A stretch of DNA of 7,367 nucleotides from an uncultured Clostridia bacterium (GTDB lineage Bacteria > Bacillota > Clostridia > Oscillospirales > Acutalibacteraceae): assembly GCA_946042285.1 (NCBI GenBank), contig CAMGDK010000072.1, forward strand, positions 1-7,367, written 5' to 3'. Positions within the stretch are counted from its first letter, which is position 1, and each line of letters begins with the position of its first letter. The notes under the pieces were generated by a model that was given only the letters and a program-made list of their open reading frames with translations, was not told the origin of the DNA and did not search any database. Below, piece by piece: positions 6,941 through 7,367 of the stretch. The position numbers were made by a program, and so were the translations under genes.

Positions 6941-7367
6941 TGAAAAATAAGATAAAGACAGTCTTACTTTTTGTGATGATGCTTGCCGTTATGTCATTGC
7001 CGTTTAATTCTTATGCCACTTCTGTTGCGCCAAACCTGACATACAACAGTGATTATGAAATAACGGATTATGACATAAATATCGTTGTTAATGAAGATAA
7101 TTCATTAGATGTAACGGAAAGCATTACTGCCGATTTCTATGTCCCTAAGCACGGAATATTTAGATATATACCGTATGTGAATAATATCAGGCAGGAGGAC
7201 GGCAGCTATAAAAGGGTTAAGTCAAAAGTAAGAGGAATAAAGGTAAATGGAGAATTCGACACCTACAATGAGAATGACAATTGTGTAATTCAAATCGGAG
7301 ATGCCGATGTCACCTTAACAGGCAAACAAAGCTATATTATTTCCTATACATTTGATATGGGCAGGGA
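6940..7367 (+). CDS. DUF2207 (YciQ-like) predicted exported membrane protein, N-terminal part only
   Basis: This gene runs off the window end: 142 complete codons are present, while DUF2207 proteins are usually 550-650 residues. The ATG at 6940 overlaps the lemA stop (TAATG), with a weak AAAGG at 6925-6929 upstream, so translation is probably coupled to lemA. Residues 1-26 look like a Sec signal peptide: basic MKNKIK, a hydrophobic core at about 7-20, and likely cleavage after NSYA (26). The mature part opens with the family pattern YEITDYDINIVVNEDNSLDVTESI (39-62) followed by a HGIFRYIPY segment (71-79), typical of the beta-rich DUF2207 extracytoplasmic domain. The C-terminal membrane helices and Gly-rich tail usual in the family lie beyond the window. 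Function is unknown. The assignment rests on the N-terminal pattern and the lemA neighbour. Confidence 0.85.
   Translation, partial: MKNKIKTVLLFVMMLAVMSLPFNSYATSVAPNLTYNSDYEITDYDINIVVNEDNSLDVTESITADFYVPKHGIFRYIPYVNNIRQEDGSYKRVKSKVRGIKVNGEFDTYNENDNCVIQIGDADVTLTGKQSYIISYTFDMGR

Overview
This is a 7.4 kb AT-rich fragment, every gene on the + strand, that looks chromosomal. It most likely comes from a low-GC Gram-positive anaerobe of the Clostridia (gut Oscillospiraceae/Lachnospiraceae type). That placement is an inference from strong AGGAG-type ribosome binding sites, A/T-rich third codon positions and protein style; no rRNA or other marker is present. No mobile element, CRISPR array, tRNA or rRNA is visible.

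Layout: (1) bases 1-45 are not biological. They are an Illumina Nextera i5 adapter: the last 4 bases of P5, an 8-base index, the Read 1 sequence and the Tn5 mosaic end, left on the contig end. The genome starts at about base 46. (2) 47-1738 and 1738-3483 encode the two half-subunits of a heterodimeric type IV ABC exporter; the first lacks its N-terminus. (3) 3495-4853 and 4865-6340 encode TrkA and TrkH, the cytosolic gating subunit and membrane subunit of a Trk potassium uptake system. (4) 6383-6940 encodes a LemA-family protein. (5) 6940-7367 is the start of a secreted or membrane-anchored DUF2207-family protein, cut by the window end.

The genes are packed like one transcription unit: a 1-base stop/start overlap (TAATG) between the ABC subunits, 11 bp gaps before trkA and trkH, 42 bp before lemA, and another TAATG overlap before the DUF2207 gene. 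No terminator hairpin is seen. The unit's promoter lies upstream of the window. TrkA and TrkH act together in K+ uptake, the ABC halves form one exporter with one intact and one degenerate ATP site, and LemA plus DUF2207 is a commonly seen pair of unknown function. I see no evidence for a wholly new system. The points most worth attention are the adapter artefact, which creates a false start for the first protein, and the clear-cut asymmetry of the ABC pair.
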